A DNA stretch of 64,000 nucleotides from JALYTZ01 sp036559125 (GTDB lineage Bacteria > Vulcanimicrobiota > Vulcanimicrobiia > Vulcanimicrobiales > Vulcanimicrobiaceae): assembly GCA_036559125.1 (NCBI GenBank), contig DATBTT010000017.1:1-64000 (forward strand), given 5' to 3'. Below the pieces are notes generated by a model, which had not been told where the DNA came from, did not search any database, and worked only from the letters and a program-made list of their open reading frames with translations. How positions within the stretch are numbered: the first letter of the stretch is position 1; each line of letters begins with the position of its first letter. Both the position numbers and the translations under genes were made by a program. This document shows positions 35,501-42,812 of this stretch, one piece after another.

Positions 35501-35688
35501 TCCAGATAGACCGCGTCGGCGACCTCGGGGTCGGTCATGATGGTTGCGGGATTGGAGTTTACGAGGACGACGCGGTGCCCTTCCTCGCGAAGAGCTCGAC
35601 ACGCCTGAACGCCGGCATAATCGAACTCGGCGGCCTGACCGATGACGATTGGGCCCGACCCGATAACTAGAACGTTCCGTTGCGGCAT
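32533..35688 (-). CDS. carB: Carbamoyl-phosphate synthase large chain
   Basis: Makes carbamoyl phosphate from bicarbonate, ammonia (from CarA) and two ATP, for pyrimidine and arginine synthesis. The ~1050 residues form two homologous ATP-grasp halves. The first begins V-L-V-I-G-S-G-P-I-V-I-G-Q-A-A-E-F-D-Y, the second V-V-V-G-S-G-P-I-R-I-G-Q-G-I-E-F-D-Y-S. Each has G-G-Q-T-x-x-N-L-A, G-G-x-G-x-x-x-Y and the E-x-N-P-R-x-S-R-x ligand set, and an MGS-like domain ends the chain. The ATG at 35688 was preferred to a TTG nine bases upstream. It is separated from carA by six other genes on the same strand, which is uncommon. Confidence 0.96.
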   Translation of the reverse strand: MPQRNVLVIGSGPIVIGQAAEFDYAGVQACRALREEGHRVVLVNSNPATIMTDPEVADAVYLEPLTVASIEQIIERERPDALLPTLGGQTGLNLAVELHEAGVLARHGVELLGTPVETIKLAEDRALFKQKMIEIGEPVPESEIITEIEAGVAFAAITGYPLVVRPAYTLGGTGGGIVYDEAELRETLESGLAASLIHQVLLETSLLGWKEVEYEVLRDRAGNCIIVCNMENIDPVGVHTGDSIVVAPSQTLSDLEYQMLRSSSLNVIRALNVQGGCNIQFALHATRSEYRIIEVNPRVSRSSALASKATGYPIAKISTRIALGQTLDEIPNPVTGVTKAAYEPTLDYVVVKIPRWPFDKFPLADTHLGTQMKSTGEAMGIGRTLQAALMKAVRGLDLKRETLTGSALCEWSDAELDAVVVRPTHERLFAIAETLYRSQDVPATIDRIAERSGIDRFWLYEIAELVELERSLREGTGDTARALACGYSTQSFNLKGGARPAFRMVDTAAAEFPAKSPYYYLSYGEADEMRPTQHDAVVVVGSGPIRIGQGIEFDYSCVHAAWALRQAGCSPVVINNNPETVSTDFDISDALIFEPPGADEVEAAYAATRARGVMLAFGGQTAINLAGELARRGVRIIGSDRASLDMAEDREKFDAALHRLGVARPEGKAARSFREARAIARELGFPVLVRPSYVLGGRGMEVVYNEGQLASYAESAPPILPDAPLLVDKYLRGLEVEVDAAFDGDDILIPGIFEHIERAGIHSGDSIGVYPPQTIDAAMERRIVDVTTAIARELHIRGLINIQFVIHEGALYIIEANPRASRTVPIIQKATGVNLVAAATRIALGESLRDMPYGVGLIARAPFVVVKVPVFSFAKMRGVETILGPEMKSTGEVLGIDDTFAGALRKGFVAAGIKLPGTGGKILVSIADEEKEESIPILSRYKALGHRLYATPGTYDFLQSNGIACEPVNKISDGSPHVLDLIHARGVDLVINDATGQREISDNYKIRRAAVEASIACLTSLDTARALAEALENTAGPPRTLQEYRCVPTAS

Positions 35689-35756
35689 CCTAGGCAACCA
35701 GGGTTAGGCGATTGCCCCAAGACTCCTGGACGACAAAAATAGCACGCCCGCCGTTG

Positions 35757-35820
35757 TCATCCTGAGCATTCACCCCCGTCATCCTGAGCTTGTCGAAGGA
35801 CGGCCCTTCGACAGGCTCAG
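35757..35820. repeat. Dispersed palindromic repeat between the pdxH fusion and carB
   Basis: A half unit GTCATCCTGAGCATTCACC (35757 on) is followed by a full palindrome. CTGAGCTTGTCGAAGG (35784-35799) pairs with CCTTCGACAGGCTCAG (35805-35820), 15 of 16 positions matching, around a 5-base loop. It is the best-preserved copy of the family also found in ruvB, spoIID and valS. It follows the fusion gene's stop by 18 bases and might end that transcript, but it has no T-run. The rest of the 150-base gap before carB has no other signal I can support. Confidence 0.85.
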
Positions 35821-35837
35821 CCTAGCCTGACCGGTCA

Positions 35838-36911
35838 TTATGGTTGTAGGCGGCGCATGAGCCAGGCGTTTTTGTCGCGGGTGAACTCGAGGCGGTCGTG
35901 CATGCGGTTGGGGCGGCCTTGCCAGAATTCGAACCGCTCCGGTCGCAAGCGATATCCGCCCCACGAGTGCGGGCGTGGGACGTCTTCGCCTTCGAAGCGC
36001 TGCTCGTAGTCGTGCATGCGCGAATCCAGCAAATCGCGGCTTTCGACCGGTTCGCTCTGTTCGGACGCCCAGGCGCTCAAGCGATGGCCGGGCGGGCGCG
36101 TCGCGAAATACGCGTCGGACTCTTCCTCGGCGACCTGCTCCACCGTGCCTTCGATGCGGACTTGCCGTTCGAGTGGCGGCCAGTAGAATAGCGCTGCGGC
36201 GTGTGCGTTCTCCGTTAAATCGCGGCCTTTGCGACTGAAATAACTCGTGTAAAAGACGATGCCGCGTTTGTCGAGTCCGCGAAGAAGCACCATGCGCGCG
36301 CTCGGCTTGCACGCGGCGTCCGCCGTAGCGATGCTCATGGCGTTGGGTTCGAGGAGCTTGGCTGCGATCGCGTCGTCGAGCCAGTGCCGCAATTGTTCCA
36401 CTGGATCGCGAAGGACCGTGTTTTCGAGCAACTCGGCTTTGCCGTAAGTGCGGCGAACGGTTTCTATCCCTGGGGTCGTGCCGGCTGCTGCATCTTGCTG
36501 CAGTCGCGCGCGCACGTCTTGCGGATCGCACCCGCACTCGATAACAATTTCGAATGCGCGGCTTTCCGGCATCTTCATGACGGCATCGACGAAGTGTTCG
36601 GTGTCGACGTAGTTGTGCGAGAACGTGCGGGCGCTCTCAAAGGCTAATTCGATAAGTCGCTTGGCCTCGGGACTGAAAAGCATCTCGTCGACCGTCGTCG
36701 GACTCTTTGCCGAACCAATTGCCGCGCGCACGCGTTCCTGGGTGACGCCGCGGTCGATCAGCAGGCGCGCGGCAGAGTCGTTTGCATCGCCCACGACCGC
36801 CGCGAGAATGTGTGCGGTGGATATCGCGTCTGCGCCGGCGGTTTGCGCCTCTTGTTGCGCGTTCACGATTACGCGGCGCGCTTTTTCGGTGAAGGGCATC
36901 CACATCGACAT
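35838..36911 (-). CDS. pdxH: Fusion of a ClpC-type N-domain with pyridoxamine 5'-phosphate oxidase
   Basis: The protein has 357 residues. Residues ~6-140 are a double Clp_N repeat, the adaptor- and substrate-binding domain of ClpC/ClpA: F-T-E-K-A-R-R-V-I-V-N-A-Q, S-T-A-H-I-L-A-A-V, and a second F-S-P-E-A-K-R-L-I-E-L-A with N-Y-V-D-T-E-H-F. Residues ~160-357 are a complete PdxH: R-R-T-Y-G, P-N-A-M-S-I-A-T, S-A-R-M-V-L-L-R-G, F-Y-T-S-Y-F-S-R-K-G-R-D-L, R-Q-V-R-I-E-G-T-V-E and the PLP-binding end F-W-Q-G-R-P-N-R-M-H-D-R. PdxH oxidises pyridoxine/pyridoxamine phosphate to PLP with FMN. No AAA ATPase part is present. The frame is continuous with no sign of a joined indel. It starts 2 bases after the VWA gene's stop. 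Confidence 0.92.
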   Translation of the reverse strand: MSMWMPFTEKARRVIVNAQQEAQTAGADAISTAHILAAVVGDANDSAARLLIDRGVTQERVRAAIGSAKSPTTVDEMLFSPEAKRLIELAFESARTFSHNYVDTEHFVDAVMKMPESRAFEIVIECGCDPQDVRARLQQDAAAGTTPGIETVRRTYGKAELLENTVLRDPVEQLRHWLDDAIAAKLLEPNAMSIATADAACKPSARMVLLRGLDKRGIVFYTSYFSRKGRDLTENAHAAALFYWPPLERQVRIEGTVEQVAEEESDAYFATRPPGHRLSAWASEQSEPVESRDLLDSRMHDYEQRFEGEDVPRPHSWGGYRLRPERFEFWQGRPNRMHDRLEFTRDKNAWLMRRLQP

Positions 36912-36913
36912 CG

Positions 36914-37834
36914 TTACGGAAATCTCCCCAAAGCAAAGCCCGCGAGAAACATTACGAGCATGAGCGCCCCTCCGATCGCGGCGGCGGGTAACGACGCGTC
37001 GACCGCGCGCCGTTCGAACGTGGTCGTTCTGCCAAGCCGCGCCAGCGCCTGGCGCAACTGGCTCGCATCGGCGGCGCGCGCGTAGGCCCCGCCGGTGGCA
37101 TCCGAATAGCCGCGCAGCGCCCCTTCGTCGATGCCGGCCGGTTGGTTCGTTCCGGGCACGAGTGCGCCGCTATTCGTGCCGATGCCGACGGTGTACACCG
37201 GGATATGATGCGCGGCGAGATCCTGCGCGACGGCCGTCGGATCCGCGCCGCGGTTGTTGACACCGTCGGTAACGAGCACGACGACTCGATGTCCGCGCGG
37301 CGGAAGTGATTGTTCGGCCAGCGCGAGCGCATCGCCGATGGCGGTCGCACCGTTGGGCATCGGGATTTGGTCCATGCTTTGCGCGATTTGCGAGCGATCG
37401 GCGGTCAAGGGTTGCACGACGGCGGCCGAAGTCGCAAAAGCGATGATGCCGATCTTAACGCCGGCAGGCGCCGCGCGGATGAACGCTTGCGCCGCGGCCT
37501 TCGCGGCATCCGCTCGCGTAGGTGTCACATCGGTCGACGCCATCGAACCAGAGGTGTCCACGCAGATGAACACGCTGCCGTCTTTGGCCGGTACCCATAA
37601 CCGTAGATGCGGGCCGGCAATCGCCACGCCGATCAACGCGACCGCCACGAGCCAGCCCGCCAGCAGCAGCGCCGAAATGCGCGCGCCGGTGGCGGCAACC
37701 TCGACGAGAAACGGCAGATTAGAGTAGCCGATCTCGCTGCCGGTCTTGCGCCGTTCAATGAAGCGGTAGCATGCATAGAACGCGAGGACGGCGACGAGGG
37801 CCGCCAGCAAGCGCAACGGATGCGCGAACGTCAT
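36914..37834 (-). CDS. VWA-domain membrane protein (BatA-like)
   Basis: This 306-residue protein carries two N-terminal membrane helices (8-25, 55-75), a von Willebrand A domain with an intact MIDAS (D-T-S-G-S at 93-97, later T-A-I-G-D and V-T-D-G-V-N-N), and a C-terminal membrane helix (283-304). It matches BatA of the Bacteroides aerotolerance operon and similar proteins that work with MoxR ATPases as metal-dependent protein assemblers. It overlaps the DUF58 gene by 4 bases (ATGA). The client of this module is unknown; a periplasmic or surface assembly role is the usual suggestion. Confidence 0.9.
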   Translation of the reverse strand: MTFAHPLRLLAALVAVLAFYACYRFIERRKTGSEIGYSNLPFLVEVAATGARISALLLAGWLVAVALIGVAIAGPHLRLWVPAKDGSVFICVDTSGSMASTDVTPTRADAAKAAAQAFIRAAPAGVKIGIIAFATSAAVVQPLTADRSQIAQSMDQIPMPNGATAIGDALALAEQSLPPRGHRVVVLVTDGVNNRGADPTAVAQDLAAHHIPVYTVGIGTNSGALVPGTNQPAGIDEGALRGYSDATGGAYARAADASQLRQALARLGRTTTFERRAVDASLPAAAIGGALMLVMFLAGFALGRFP

Positions 37835-38655
37835 CGCAGCGCGAACGCCTCATACAATGCGTGCGCCGGATTATCTTCGGTCAGCGCTCCGACGCGCCAA
37901 TTGCGCGCCGCCAGCCGCTCGCGCAAACGCAACTCGCGATCGCACACGGCGCGCGCGTACGCGCAGCGCTCGCGCTTTCCGACGAAGAGCCGGCGCGCCG
38001 AACCGGTCTCAACGTCCCGCATGCGAACGAATCCGCGCAGCGGCAGGTCATCCGCCCAGGGATCGCGTGCGACCAGAGCCGTGCAATCGAATCGCATTCC
38101 GAGTTGCGCGAGGAGCCGATCCTGCTCGATTCCCACATCGAAGAAGTCGCCGATCGCGAGCACCGCAGTACCGCGCGGAAGCGCCGCATATGCGACCTCG
38201 AGCGCGCCGACGAAGTCGAACGAGGCGGGACCGGTGCCGCGCGCGGAATCCATGCAGACCAGCGCGCTGCGCCGTCCGCGTAAGCCGAGCGGGGCGACCA
38301 GCCCGTCGCCCGTGATGCGCGCGCAGCGATCGTCCGCGCTGGCCGCGTCGTACCAGACGTCAAGTGCTTCGTTTCCCGCGGCTGCGAGCGAGCGACGCCG
38401 TCCGACCTGCATGGAGGGCGATTCGTCGAGAATCGCTGCCAGCGTGAGCGCAACGTCTTCCAAGACTATGCGCGTCTGCAACGCTCCGGTTCGCGCGGTC
38501 GATGCCCAATCTATGCGGCGCGGATCGTCCCCGGCGACGTATTCGCGCAGTTCTACGAACTCGTACCCGTCCCCACGCAGCGTCGTCGGCGAGCCGGCGC
38601 CAGTATTGCGCGGACGGTTTCGACCACGCAAGAGCGCCGTGCGTAAATCGCTCAT
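37831..38655 (-). CDS. DUF58 protein of the MoxR/Bat module
   Basis: The protein has 274 residues. The DUF58 core is recognisable: R-E-Y-V-A-G-D-D-P-R-R-I-D-W-A-S-T-A-R-T-G near residue 35, followed by a VWA-like region with a degenerate metal site (I-L-D-E-S-P-S-M). DUF58 proteins almost always sit between MoxR and VWA genes, as here, and are thought to bridge them. Overlaps with both neighbours are 4 bases. No membrane helix. Confidence 0.9.
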   Translation of the reverse strand: MSDLRTALLRGRNRPRNTGAGSPTTLRGDGYEFVELREYVAGDDPRRIDWASTARTGALQTRIVLEDVALTLAAILDESPSMQVGRRRSLAAAGNEALDVWYDAASADDRCARITGDGLVAPLGLRGRRSALVCMDSARGTGPASFDFVGALEVAYAALPRGTAVLAIGDFFDVGIEQDRLLAQLGMRFDCTALVARDPWADDLPLRGFVRMRDVETGSARRLFVGKRERCAYARAVCDRELRLRERLAARNWRVGALTEDNPAHALYEAFALR

Positions 38656-39584
38656 GGCGCCTTAACGCTGCCGATCAACCGTTGCACGATAGCCTCCGGA
38701 TCGGCGCGCTCGGTCACGATTCGGTAGTTGAACGCGATGCGGTGGCGCAACACCGGTGGCGCGACGCTGCGCACGTCGTCGGGCACGACGAACGAGCGGC
38801 CGTCGATCAGCGCCTTCGCTCGCGCAAGAAACGCCAGCGCTAGGCTTGCACGTGGACTTGCTCCACGATCGATGGGTTCGTCGCGCGCCTCGCGCGTTGC
38901 GGCAACAAGATCGACGACGTACCGTTTGATGCGCTCGTCGAGATGCACGGCGCGCGCCTCGTCCCGCCAACTGCGAACGTCGTCGAGCGTCGCAGCACCT
39001 CGCACCAGCGCCGTCTCCGAGAGCGCGAACCGGTCGAGGATCGCCGCTTCTTCTTCCCGCGTCGGGTACCCGACGTTGACCTTCATCAGGAAGCGATCCA
39101 TTTGCGCGAACGGTAAGGCGTAGGTTCCGTCGGCGTCGATTGGATTCATCGTAGCCAGAACGATGAACGGATCGGGCAGGGGATGGGTTTGCGGCCCGAT
39201 CGTTACTTGCCGCTCCTGCATGGCTTCGAGCAATGCCGACTGCACCTTTGCCGGAGCCCGGTTGATTTCGTCGGCCAGAACGACGTTTGCGAAGATGGGG
39301 CCGAGCGTCGTTCCGAAGACGCTTTCCCGTTGATCGAATATGCGCGTTCCGACGATATCCGACGGCAACAGGTCGGGCGTGAATTGCACGCGCTTGAACT
39401 CGCCGTCGAGGGCTGCGGCGAGTGCCCGGCATGCGAGCGTTTTCGCGAGTCCCGGCGGCCCTTCGAACAGAACGTGGCCGTTGGCGATCAATCCGAGCAC
39501 CAGAGCTTCGCACACCGCGGGCTGACCCACGATCGTGTGCGCGAGTGCGTCGAGCAGATGTTGTGGGCGTCGCGTGGGGTTCAT
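38652..39584 (-). CDS. MoxR-family AAA ATPase
   Basis: About 310 residues with Walker A F-E-G-P-P-G-L-A-K-T, Walker B V-V-L-A-D-E-I-N-R-A-P-A-K-V-Q-S-A-L-L-E, sensor 1 V-L-A-T-M-N-P and the arginine-finger region (D-R-F-L-M-K-V). These motifs are exactly those of MoxR proteins, which act as chaperones with VWA partners, for example in inserting metal cofactors. The ATG at 39584 overlaps the upstream gene by 4 bases; the frame is open 60 codons further without MoxR similarity. Confidence 0.94.
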   Translation of the reverse strand: MNPTRRPQHLLDALAHTIVGQPAVCEALVLGLIANGHVLFEGPPGLAKTLACRALAAALDGEFKRVQFTPDLLPSDIVGTRIFDQRESVFGTTLGPIFANVVLADEINRAPAKVQSALLEAMQERQVTIGPQTHPLPDPFIVLATMNPIDADGTYALPFAQMDRFLMKVNVGYPTREEEAAILDRFALSETALVRGAATLDDVRSWRDEARAVHLDERIKRYVVDLVAATREARDEPIDRGASPRASLALAFLARAKALIDGRSFVVPDDVRSVAPPVLRHRIAFNYRIVTERADPEAIVQRLIGSVKAP

Positions 39585-40423
39585 TCCAAATATCGCTCCG
39601 TGGCATTCATCAGGTCGTCGATTGCCGTTTGTAAATAGGCGTCGTTGACGAACGCCGCGCGCTCCGCCGCTCGCAACACGCCTCGGATGCGTGGTTCCCG
39701 CGCGGCCGGATGCGCTAACGCATCGGCCAATGTCTCGCCTTCGCGCGCGCCGATCGACGCCCACAGTTCCCGTCGAAGGACGATTGCCGCCGGACGATCG
39801 CGCTCGGAACGAAGCCGCGCGAGGGCGGCCCGGGTGCGCTCGCGCGCCGTAGGGGCCGCCGGCGTGGGTGGCGGCACTTCCACCGGCAGCGGTTCCGGCG
39901 CAGGGGCCGCCGGGCGCGAACGGCTGAGTCGAAGCGCGATGAAAATCGCAACCAGAATCGCAAGCAAAACCAGCGCGACGCGCAGGGCCGCCGTGACGTC
40001 TGCGCGGATTACGCGCGTTACCTGCGACACGCCGCCGGTTACCTGCAAGGTCAGATCGTTGGAGAGAAAGCGCTTTGGCCGCCCGTCGCGGGCGTCGATC
40101 GCGGCCAGCGTTGCGGGAGTGAAATGCAACGAACCGCTCTGATGCGCGACCAGCGTAAGGACCTCGCGGTAGTCGGTTCCTCCACGACCGGCACTGAGCG
40201 CGCGTTCGTCGCCGAGTTCTTCGACGCCGAAAAAGTCGGGCAGGTTGAGGTTGTCGAGTTTCTTGACGTTTTCGGTTACGTGGACTTGGACGAGCAAGTG
40301 GAAGGGCTGCTCGAGTCGCACGCGCGCTACGTCGGCCGAAAGCGTGAACGCGGTTACGTGCAGACGCTGCAACTGCAGCGCTTGCGCGGATCCGCCGGTC
40401 ACAAGCGCGGCAACGGCAAGCAC
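39581..40423 (-). CDS. BatD-like exported membrane protein
   Basis: About 280 residues. An N-terminal hydrophobic stretch with S-A-Q-A reads as a signal peptide. A beta-rich domain follows (V-R-L-E-Q-P-F-H-L-L-V-Q-V-H-V, N-L-P-D-F-F-G-V-E). Then come one membrane helix (A-A-L-R-V-A-L-V-L-L-A-I-L-V-A-I-F-I-A-L), a Pro-rich stretch and a helical cytoplasmic tail. This layout, with its place ahead of MoxR, DUF58 and VWA genes, fits BatD, though sequence similarity is weak. Start is GTG at 40423; the frame reaches back to carA's stop and a CTG at 40447 would give a more typical signal peptide. Confidence 0.7.
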   Translation of the reverse strand: MLAVAALVTGGSAQALQLQRLHVTAFTLSADVARVRLEQPFHLLVQVHVTENVKKLDNLNLPDFFGVEELGDERALSAGRGGTDYREVLTLVAHQSGSLHFTPATLAAIDARDGRPKRFLSNDLTLQVTGGVSQVTRVIRADVTAALRVALVLLAILVAIFIALRLSRSRPAAPAPEPLPVEVPPPTPAAPTARERTRAALARLRSERDRPAAIVLRRELWASIGAREGETLADALAHPAAREPRIRGVLRAAERAAFVNDAYLQTAIDDLMNATERYLE

Positions 40424-40453
40424 CGGAAGCGCTCTAAAAAACCTCAGCGCTAC

Positions 40454-41536
40454 CTAAACCAGTCCCGCGCTCTCGAGCCACTGCGCGAAGAGTCCTCGGG
40501 CGTCGAAGGGTCCCGGCGATGCCTCAGGATGAAACTGCACCGCGGCGACCGGCAAATCGCGATGACGGAAACCCTCGTTGGTTCCGTCGTTGAGATTGAC
40601 CATCGTTTCTTCGAGTTCGCTCGGCAGCGATTGCCGATCGACGGCGTATCCGTGATTGTGCGCGGTAACGAGTACCTCACCGCGCTGCACGTCTTTGACC
40701 GGCTGGTTTCCGCCTCGATGCCCGTACGGAAGCTTGAACGTTTTCGCCCCGCACGCCAGGGCCAGCAACTGGTGACCGAGACACACGCCGTAAAGCGGCG
40801 TTTTTTCGAGCAGGCCGCGTAAGGTTTCGATCGTCTGGGGCAAATCGGTCGGGTCGCCGGGCCCGGGCGAAATAAAGACTGCCTGCGGTTGTCGCTCCAT
40901 GATTTGCGCGTGCGTCGCGTCGTACGGCAAAACGGTAACGCAAGCGCCCAGAGCTACGAGATCGCGCACGATCGCGCGCTTTACTCCGCAATCGAGCAGC
41001 ACGACGCGCGGACCACCGGGCCGCCCCTCGATGTGGTCGGTTTTGGTCGAAACGCTCGGCACCAACGCTTTCGTGTCGGCCGTGCGCACGAACGCGACGA
41101 GCGTCGATTCGGCTTTTGCAAGCGCCGCTTCGCCGACCGCGAGCGCCGCCCAAATCGTTCCGTGCTCGCGCAGCGCTATCGTGATCGCGCGCGTGTCGAC
41201 GTCGACCAGCGTCGGGATCGCCTGCTCGTTCAACCACGAAGGCAAGTCGATCGTCGACTCGTGATGCGAGGGGTGACGGGCGATGCGCTTGATGACGGCG
41301 CCGGAAACGCATGCGCGCGGATACTGCGCCGCCGAGCCCGAGATGCCGTAGTTCCCGATCATCGGATAGGTGAAAGTCAAGATTTGGCCGGCGTACGACG
41401 GGTCGGTGAGCGCTTCTTCATAGCCGGTCATTCCGGTGTAAAAAACGGCTTCTCCGAGAGCAATCCCTTCGTGATCGAGCCCGTATCCGTCGAAGCGGGT
41501 GCCGTCGGCTAGAAAAAGCGCTGCGCGATTGGGCAT
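40454..41536 (-). CDS. carA: Carbamoyl-phosphate synthase small chain
   Basis: Supplies ammonia from glutamine to CarB. In its 360 residues the N-terminal domain starts A-A-L-F-L-A-D-G-T-R-F-D-G-Y-G and carries E-A-V-F-Y-T-G-M-T-G-Y-E-E. The C-terminal class I amidotransferase domain has the nucleophile Cys in Y-G-V-C-L-G-H-Q and the His-Glu pair in F-H-P-E-A-S-P-G-P. It starts one base after pyrC ends. The Bat-like module follows after 30 bases. Confidence 0.96.
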   Translation of the reverse strand: MPNRAALFLADGTRFDGYGLDHEGIALGEAVFYTGMTGYEEALTDPSYAGQILTFTYPMIGNYGISGSAAQYPRACVSGAVIKRIARHPSHHESTIDLPSWLNEQAIPTLVDVDTRAITIALREHGTIWAALAVGEAALAKAESTLVAFVRTADTKALVPSVSTKTDHIEGRPGGPRVVLLDCGVKRAIVRDLVALGACVTVLPYDATHAQIMERQPQAVFISPGPGDPTDLPQTIETLRGLLEKTPLYGVCLGHQLLALACGAKTFKLPYGHRGGNQPVKDVQRGEVLVTAHNHGYAVDRQSLPSELEETMVNLNDGTNEGFRHRDLPVAAVQFHPEASPGPFDARGLFAQWLESAGLV

Positions 41537-41537
41537 G

Positions 41538-42809
41538 TCAGCCGGAGCTTACAACGCGGTACGCGAGTTCGCCTCCGACGATGGTCGCGACCGCGCGACG
41601 CGGGAGACGCTTGCCGGCAAACGGCGTGCTCTTGCCTTTCGAAACGAACGTCGACGGGTCGACGATCCATTGCCGGTCGGCAAAAACCGTCACGTCGGCC
41701 TGCGCGCCGACGCGCAACGTGCCGCCCGGAACGCCAAGAATGCGCGCGGGGTTCACCGACAGCAACTCCACGTAACGCGCAACCGGTAGGTCGGGAACGG
41801 CCAGGGCGTACGCGCCCAACGCGACTTCCAAACTGCTGAAGCCTACCGCCCCGCAGTCGAGCGGCGCACTTTTTTCTGCCTGCGCGTGCGGTGCGTGGTC
41901 GGTGGCAAATACGTCGATCGTTCCGTCGCGCACTGCGTCGCAGAGCGCGCGCGCGTCCGGCGCCGCGCGCAACGGCGGATTGACCTTCGCGCCCGATCCG
42001 AGCGTGCGGATCTCCTCGTCGGTGAGGTAGAGATGATGCGGCGTCACCTCGCACGTCGCGGCTAGTCCGCGCGCGCGCATCCATCGCAGCACGTCGAGCG
42101 CTCCGCGCGTCGAGACGTGCGCGATATGCCAGCGCATTCCCGTATCGAGCGCGAGCAAGAGATCGCGCGCGACGATCGCGTCCTCGGCAACGCCCGGGCT
42201 ACCCGATACGCCCAGCGCGCGCGATGCAGACCCTTCGTTCATGACGGCATCGCCCTTTAGTAGCTCGTCCTCGCAGTGCGAGATGAAGGCGCAGCCCGTT
42301 TCCCGCGCGGCCAGCGCGGCCTCGCGCAGGACGCGGGCATCCATGACGGTATTGCCGTCGTCGCTGAATGCGACGGCGCCGGCGGCGCGCAACGCGGCAT
42401 AGTCGAGCGTTTGCGTGCCATGCCGCCCGCGCGTAATCGCGGCGATCGGCCATACTCGAGCGCCTGCTGCGTCTCGCGCGCCGCGCAGGACGCGCGCCAC
42501 GATTTCCGGCGTGTCGATGGCGGGCTGCGTGTTCGGCATGCATGCGACGGCGGTGAATCCGCCGGCGACCGCCGCCGCGATGCCGGTCGCGATCGTCTCT
42601 TTTTCCGGCTGGCCGGGCTCGCGCAGGTGCACGTGCATGTCGATGAATCCCGGTGCCACGTAGGCACCCGCGGCGTCGACGACGGTTTCGCCGTCTTCGG
42701 CTTCCAGATGCTCGCCGATTTGCGCGACGACGCCGCCCGCGAGACGCACGTCGAGCAGTGCATCCAGCCGCTGCACCGGATCCACGAGATGGCCCCCGCG
42801 TATCAGCAC
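41538..42809 (-). CDS. pyrC: Dihydroorotase
   Basis: Cyclises carbamoyl aspartate to dihydroorotate. It has 423 residues, the type-I (long) class typical of pyr operons. It has the metal-binding D-M-H-V-H-L-R-E-P-G, later F-I-S-H-C-E and H-I-A-H-V-S-T, and the catalytic Asp in F-A-T-D-H-A-P-H. All zinc ligands are present, so it is an active enzyme rather than one of the inactive PyrX partners. It sits 3 bases after pyrB. Confidence 0.95.
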   Translation of the reverse strand: MLIRGGHLVDPVQRLDALLDVRLAGGVVAQIGEHLEAEDGETVVDAAGAYVAPGFIDMHVHLREPGQPEKETIATGIAAAVAGGFTAVACMPNTQPAIDTPEIVARVLRGARDAAGARVWPIAAITRGRHGTQTLDYAALRAAGAVAFSDDGNTVMDARVLREAALAARETGCAFISHCEDELLKGDAVMNEGSASRALGVSGSPGVAEDAIVARDLLLALDTGMRWHIAHVSTRGALDVLRWMRARGLAATCEVTPHHLYLTDEEIRTLGSGAKVNPPLRAAPDARALCDAVRDGTIDVFATDHAPHAQAEKSAPLDCGAVGFSSLEVALGAYALAVPDLPVARYVELLSVNPARILGVPGGTLRVGAQADVTVFADRQWIVDPSTFVSKGKSTPFAGKRLPRRAVATIVGGELAYRVVSSG

Positions 42810-42812
42810 GCG

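Noticed and set aside
35784..35820. Hairpin as a rho-independent terminator for the Clp_N-PdxH gene
   Set aside because: No T-run follows on the minus strand, and the same palindrome occurs as a dispersed repeat, so a repeat call is better supported.
37607..38665. Plus-strand open frame opposite the VWA and DUF58 genes
   Set aside because: Same reasoning: Arg/Ser-rich antisense frame over conserved genes.
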